From NCBI GenBank assembly GCA_949130495.1, contig CASBWL010000404.1, forward strand, positions 310,001 through 374,000: a stretch of DNA of 64,000 bases, read 5' to 3'. Of the stretch, positions 59,381-64,000 are shown in pieces (positions within the stretch are counted from its first letter, which is position 1; each line of letters opens with the position of its first letter). A program made the translations under genes and the position numbers. A model generated the notes under the pieces. The model was not told the DNA's origin. It worked only from the letters and a program-made list of their open reading frames with translations, and did no database searches. Source of the DNA: Sambucus nigra. Its lineage: Eukaryota > Streptophyta > Magnoliopsida > Dipsacales > Adoxaceae.

Positions 59381-62300
59381 CTAGAAAGTACCTGCTAAGG
59401 ACAACTCTGGATAACGTTCGCGCATCTCATCCTCGCGCTCCCATGTGGACTCCTCGACATTGTGATGTCGCCACTGAACACGCACTAACGGAACTATCTT
59501 TGACCGCAGTTTCCTCTCGCTTCGGTCCAAAATAGCAATCGGCCCCTCCTCGTAGGAACTATCCGGCTGGAGATCGATGTCCTCCACAGCAATGTGAGAA
59601 TGAGCCAAATTATCTCTAAGGTATTTCCTCAGCGAGGAAATATGGAACACATCGTGAATCCGATGCAAATGCTCCGGTAGCCCAAGTCTATACGCAACCG
59701 GTCCGATCCGCTCAATAATAGGAAACGGCCCCACATACCTTGGTGCCAACTTCCCCTTCTTCTCGAAACGCATAATCCCCTTCATAGGAGATACTCTGAG
59801 CAAAACTTGGTCCCCTACTTGGAACTTTCTGAAAAATCTCTTCGCATCAGCATAACTCTTCTGCCTGTCTTGAGCTACCCGAATGCGACTTCGAATCAAC
59901 TCAATCCTTGTTGAAGTATCCTGAATCACTACCGGTCCAAGTAGTTTGTTATCCCCCACCTCTAACCAACATGCTGGGGAACGACAAGGCCTACCGTACA
60001 ATGCCTCAAACGGAGCCATGCCAATAGTGAACTGATAGGAGTTGTTGTAAGCAAACTCCACCAGTGGAAGGTACTGCTCCCATCCACCCCCAAAGTTAAT
60101 AATGCACATGCGTAGAATGTCCTCCAACATCTGATTTGTGCGCTCTGTCTGCCCATCGGTCTGCGGATGATAAGCTCTACTCAACCGCAATTCTGTGGCC
60201 ATTGCCTCCTGGAAACTCCCCCAAAACTACGAAACAAATATCTTGTCTCTGTCAGACACGATATTTAGGGGCACACCGTGAAGTCTCACAACCTCTGAAA
60301 TGAAGAGCTGGGCATACTGTCCCGTAGTGTAGTCAGTCCTTACGGGTAAAAAGTGAGCGACCTTGGACAACCTATCCACAATTACCCAAACGGAGTCGTG
60401 ACCCCTCTGCGACGTAGGCAACCCCGTGATAAAGTCCATGGATATGCTCTCCCACATCCACACCGGGACCTCCAACGGCTGTAGCAATCCGATCGGTCTC
60501 TGATGATCCACTTTTACAAGCTGACAAGTGGCGCATTTCGAAACAAACTCAGCGATATCTCTCTTCATACCGCTCCACCAATACTGGCGTCTCATGTCTT
60601 GGTACATTTTGTCCCCTCCGGGATGTACCGCGAACCGTGAGCCATGCGACTCTGCCATCACATCATGTTGCAATTCCTCCCCTTCCGGAACTACCAATCT
60701 CCCATTGAAGCGTAATCCCCCGTCTGAGCTAACGGTATAGGACTCGGCTCCCTCTGCTAGTAATCGAACTATCTGCTCCTGACAGAATGAGTCATTAGCC
60801 TGTGCCCGTACTACCTTCGTGACAATCTGCGGTGTAACGGTCATCACAGACATGAAAGATCGGGCCACTGCATCCTGGTGTCCCAATTCCTTCCACTTTG
60901 CCTTCCACACCTCTTCCACCTCATCTGCTGGTCTATGGCTCAACGCGTCTGCTACCACGTTAGCCTTACCTGGGTGATACTGGATATCGAACTGGTAGTC
61001 TTTCACAAACTCAAGCCACCTACGCTGCCGCATATTCAACTCCTTTTGCATGAACAGGTACTGTAGGGACTTGTGGTCCGTGAACAGTTGGAACTTCTCC
61101 CCCAAAAGATAGTGCCTCCAAATCCATAGGGCAAATACCATGGCTGCCAACTCCAAATCATGCGTGGGGTAATTCTTCTCATGAGTCTTAAGCTTACGGG
61201 AAGCATAAGCTATGGCCTGTCTCTCCTCCTGTAATACACCTCCAAGCCCTTGAAAAGACGCATCGGTGTAAACCAAATACTCAACTCCCGGTCTCGGCAA
61301 TGCTAACACAGGTGCTGAGGTCAATTCGTCCTTCAATTCATCGAATGCCAGCTGACAGGCATCACTCCAGATGTATGGCACACCCTTACGAGTCAGATGT
61401 GTCAAAGGACCTGCTATCTCTGAGAAACCCCGAATGAACCTCCTGTAGTATCCTGCTAGACCCAAGAAACTACGAATCTCAGTCAGTGTCGTGGGCTGTC
61501 CCCACTCCCTCACCGCTGATACTTTCCTCGGATCAACAGATATTCCCCGGTCGGAAATGATATGTCCCAAAAACTGGACCTCCTTCAACCAAAACCCGCA
61601 TTTCTCATTTTTTGCATACAACTCGTTCTGACGAAGTGTCTGCAAAACCTGCCTCAAATGCTCGGCGTGCTCCTCCTCTGTCTGGGAGTAAACCAGTATT
61701 TCATCAATAAAGACAATGACAAACTGATCTAGGAAATCCCTGAACACTCTGTTCATCGAGTCCATAAACATAGCTGGAGCGTTGGTCAAACCAAAAGGCA
61801 TAACCCGAAACTCGTAAGAACCATATCTCGACAAAAACGCAGTCTTCGAGACATCCTCCTCCCTGATACGCAACTGATGGTATCCCGATCTCAAATCAAT
61901 CTTCGAGAAGAAAGAAGCTCCTCTCAACTGGTCGAATAAGTCATCGATTCGAGGCAACGGATACTTATTCCGTATCGTGACCTTATTCAACTCTCGGTAG
62001 TCCACACACAATCTCAGTGAACCGTCCCTCTTCTTCACAAACAAAACTGGAGCGCCCCAAGGTGAGGTACTCTTGCGAATAAAGCCCTGACCTAACAGCT
62101 TCTCTATCTGATCTCGTAGCTCTCGCATCTCTGCCGGAGCCATACGATACGGTGCGCGTGCTATAGGCCTCGTATCTGGCAATAGGTCTATAACAAAGTC
62201 TATCTCTCGACTGGGGGGTAGGCCTGGTATCTCCTAAAACACATCCGAATACTCCCTGACTACTGGGATAGAATCTAAAGGAATCACTACCTCCTTAGAG

Positions 62301-62924
62301 GTATTCTCCTCAATGTAATACAGACGAGCGGTCGATCCTCCCTCTGGGCGAGGCATCGCCACTACAAACATCTCTTGCCCCGGAATGGCAAAAACAATGC
62401 TCCCGCTGAAGCAATCAATCATGGCCCTATAAGCTACGAGCCAATCCATACCGATAATCACATCGTGGACATGCATATCTAATACCAACATGTTTGCAGG
62501 TAATACCAAACCACCAATCTCTACCCCCACTCCCCGGCATATAAAGAAAATAAGTGACCCACTCCCCAATGGTGAGTCGACACACGTCACTGTGCTCTCT
62601 GCCGTAGCTAACAATCCTAAATCTTTCGCGAAGTGTGTAGCTATAAAACAGTGTGTAGCCCCCGTATCAAATAATACCCGCCCCATAGTGCCATGGATAG
62701 GAAACGTACCCTCAATCACGGGCGGTGCCTGTGGAACTGCAGCCTGATGGACGTTATAGACACGTCCATACTGTAGCTGCCCCTGCTGAGCTGGGACTGC
62801 TGGAATGGGTGGCAATGCTGTCATCTGTGGCGGTGCGGGGAGAGCGGCGGGAAACATAGGCCTCTGTGGCTCCTGGCGAGCACCCTGCTGCTGCTGCTGT
62901 GGGGCCCTGCCCCTATCAGGACAA
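59381..62924 (-). pseudogene. element D pol: protease, RT, RNase H, integrase, chromodomain
   Basis: One frame from end to end, broken only by stops at 62234 (TAG, YSDVF*EIPG) and 60227 (TAG, FVS*FWG). Protease has [12 protein letters not shown] near 62665. RT has [11 protein letters not shown] and [11 protein letters not shown], but the catalytic motif reads FIDEILVYS near 61705 instead of FIDD. RNase H has [13 protein letters not shown] and [11 protein letters not shown]. Integrase keeps [26 protein letters not shown] and DGQTERTNQ. The chromodomain ([17 protein letters not shown]) ends GTF at 59384. The chromodomain would bind modified histone tails and steer insertion into heterochromatin. 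Two stops and the RT change make this copy inactive alone. Confidence 0.95.
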
Positions 62925-64000
62925 TCCTGTCGCTTATGGCCAGTCTTGCCACAAACAAAGCACTTCCCTGGGAAGTTCCCTCCTCTCTGCCCCTACGGTC
63001 CTCGGCCCTGGTGGCCGTTACTGTTCCTCCCTTGGCCCTGCTGGCCCTAGTGAAACTGCTGCCCATTCTGCCCCTATTGGCCCTGATGGCCGTTTGGACC
63101 CTGATGGCCTTGACGGAAACCTCCATGTCCCTGCCTGTAGTTCCCTGATCGGAACCTCTTCTGATCCCCCTGCTGCGAACCCTGCTCACCCTGTCTCTGC
63201 CCCTGGACAGATTGTGCCCCACTGGCACCATGTCCTCCAGTCCTGCTCTGATGGCTAGACTCTCCCGACCTCTTGCCCTCAGCCATATGAAAGTGGTGAT
63301 CCTAGCAGTGTAACAAAGCAGCGTTAACCACATCAGAATACGTGGCCAACGAAAGGTTCCCTAACAGATGCTGACGGATCCTCCAAGTCAACCCGTCCGT
63401 GAACTTCTCAATCTTCTTCTTCTCTGTTGGTATCTCATCTGGAACGATATGCAACAAATTCATGAACTCGGCCTCATACTCGGCCACGGTCTTACCCTCT
63501 TGCCTCAAATTCATAAGTTTCCTCCTCATTTCCGTGTGAACAGCCGACGGAAAGTACTTGCGGTCAAACTGCACCCAGAAGTCCTGAATAGTGAGAGTAT
63601 CCCTCTCCTCCACGGTGGTAATAGACTCCCACCACTGCAGCGCAGATCCAACTAGCTTGAAGGTAGCTAGCACCTGCTTCTGGACGTCCGTGCACTCATA
63701 CATCCTTAAGTGCCTCTGCATATCCTTCCTCCACTGGCTCGAGACTACCACATCTGAGCTACCTACAAACTCTGGCGGATGCGCTTTCTGAAAAGCGTCA
63801 CGTACACACTCCCAAGCAGATGGGAATGCATTTGCCTGAACTGGCGCGGCAACCGGTGCCTGAGGTGGTGCCTGCTGGACAACGGCAATTGCGACATTTA
63901 CCGCTTGGGCTACTATAGCTGCAACCTCAGCGGCGTTCATCATACCCTGAATTGGAGCGGGCTGGGGTTCGGGCGTTGCATCCCTGGGAACTCGTCGTGC
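62925..64000 (-). pseudogene. element D gag, 5' end outside window
   Basis: Sequence reads out of the window as RVPRDATPEPQPAPIQG, so only a few N-terminal residues are missing compared with A. The gag domain (MQRHLRMYECTDV, FDRKYFPSAVHTEMRRK, YEAEFMNLLHIVPDEIP) is open from the edge to a stop at 63302 (CAG to TAG). More stops in the Q/G-rich linker lie at 63074, 63047 and 62993. The zinc knuckle [14 protein letters not shown] is complete near 62930-62965. This is the best gag in the window; only nonsense changes break it. Confidence 0.93.

Larger units (their letters stand above)
56346..64000 (-). mobile_element. element D: Tekay-type chromovirus, cut by window edge
   Basis: 3' LTR at 56346-59338, then polypurine tract, chromodomain, integrase, RNase H, RT, protease, knuckle and gag toward the right edge. 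The 5' LTR and primer site lie outside. The five bases left of the LTR are TCTTT, the expected target duplication. The reading frame is unshifted throughout, the best preserved of the chromoviruses here. Confidence 0.95.

Overview
This 64 kb window is plant nuclear DNA, most likely from a eudicot with a repeat-rich genome. The organism is inferred only from its transposons: Tekay/Del-type Ty3/gypsy chromoviruses with initiator-Met-tRNA primer sites, a SIRE-like Ty1/copia end, L1-type LINE, hAT, PIF/Harbinger and CACTA sequence. I see no host protein-coding gene, rRNA, tRNA gene or CRISPR array. Nearly everything is mobile DNA, most of it broken or nested.

Layout. 1-3395: 3' end and LTR of a SIRE-like copia element (+). 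3400-8684: chromovirus A (-), full gag-pol in one frame with many stops, 3' LTR truncated, 5' LTR reduced to a 147-bp foldback. 8685-14366: diverged non-coding element E (+). 14367-19534: 5'-truncated chromovirus F (+) with a complete 2.7 kb LTR. 19535-20110: LTR fragment (-). 20110-22690: AT-rich, nothing codable recognised. 22690-44635: an L1-type LINE (-), split by the 20 kb non-coding element B (-, 23182-43178, 5-bp target duplication ATAAT). B's own 5' LTR is split by chromovirus C (+, 30071-40294, duplication CCTAG). 44640-47267: hAT transposase pseudogene (-) interrupted by a TIR element. 47744-54480: PIF/Harbinger element (-) with Myb-like ORF1 and DDE ORF2, carrying a solo chromovirus LTR (49389-52352, duplication AATTT). 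54631-54751: a tiny Harbinger MITE. 54840-56345: two CACTA-type ends around a ~112-bp tandem repeat. 56346-64000: chromovirus D (-), running off the right edge.

How the parts relate. A, C, D, F and the solo LTR are Tekay-type chromoviruses with the domain order gag, CCHC knuckle, protease, RT, RNase H, integrase, chromodomain. All visible copies are inactivated. B and E have no usable polyprotein but share a long conserved non-coding internal region and related LTR segments. They look like one non-autonomous (LARD-like) lineage that would have relied on chromovirus proteins supplied in trans.

The strongest unexplained signal is a set of palindrome clusters inside the LTRs. Each LTR family carries an array of its own short palindrome, usually 14 bp, always with TCGA at the centre and different arms. 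In the C/D-type LTRs and the solo LTR the cluster sits at the same offset (~1.1 kb) although the palindrome differs. An identical 26-bp string from such a cluster occurs in both the copia LTR and the gypsy LTRs. All boundaries and similarities were read by eye; no alignment or database search was run.
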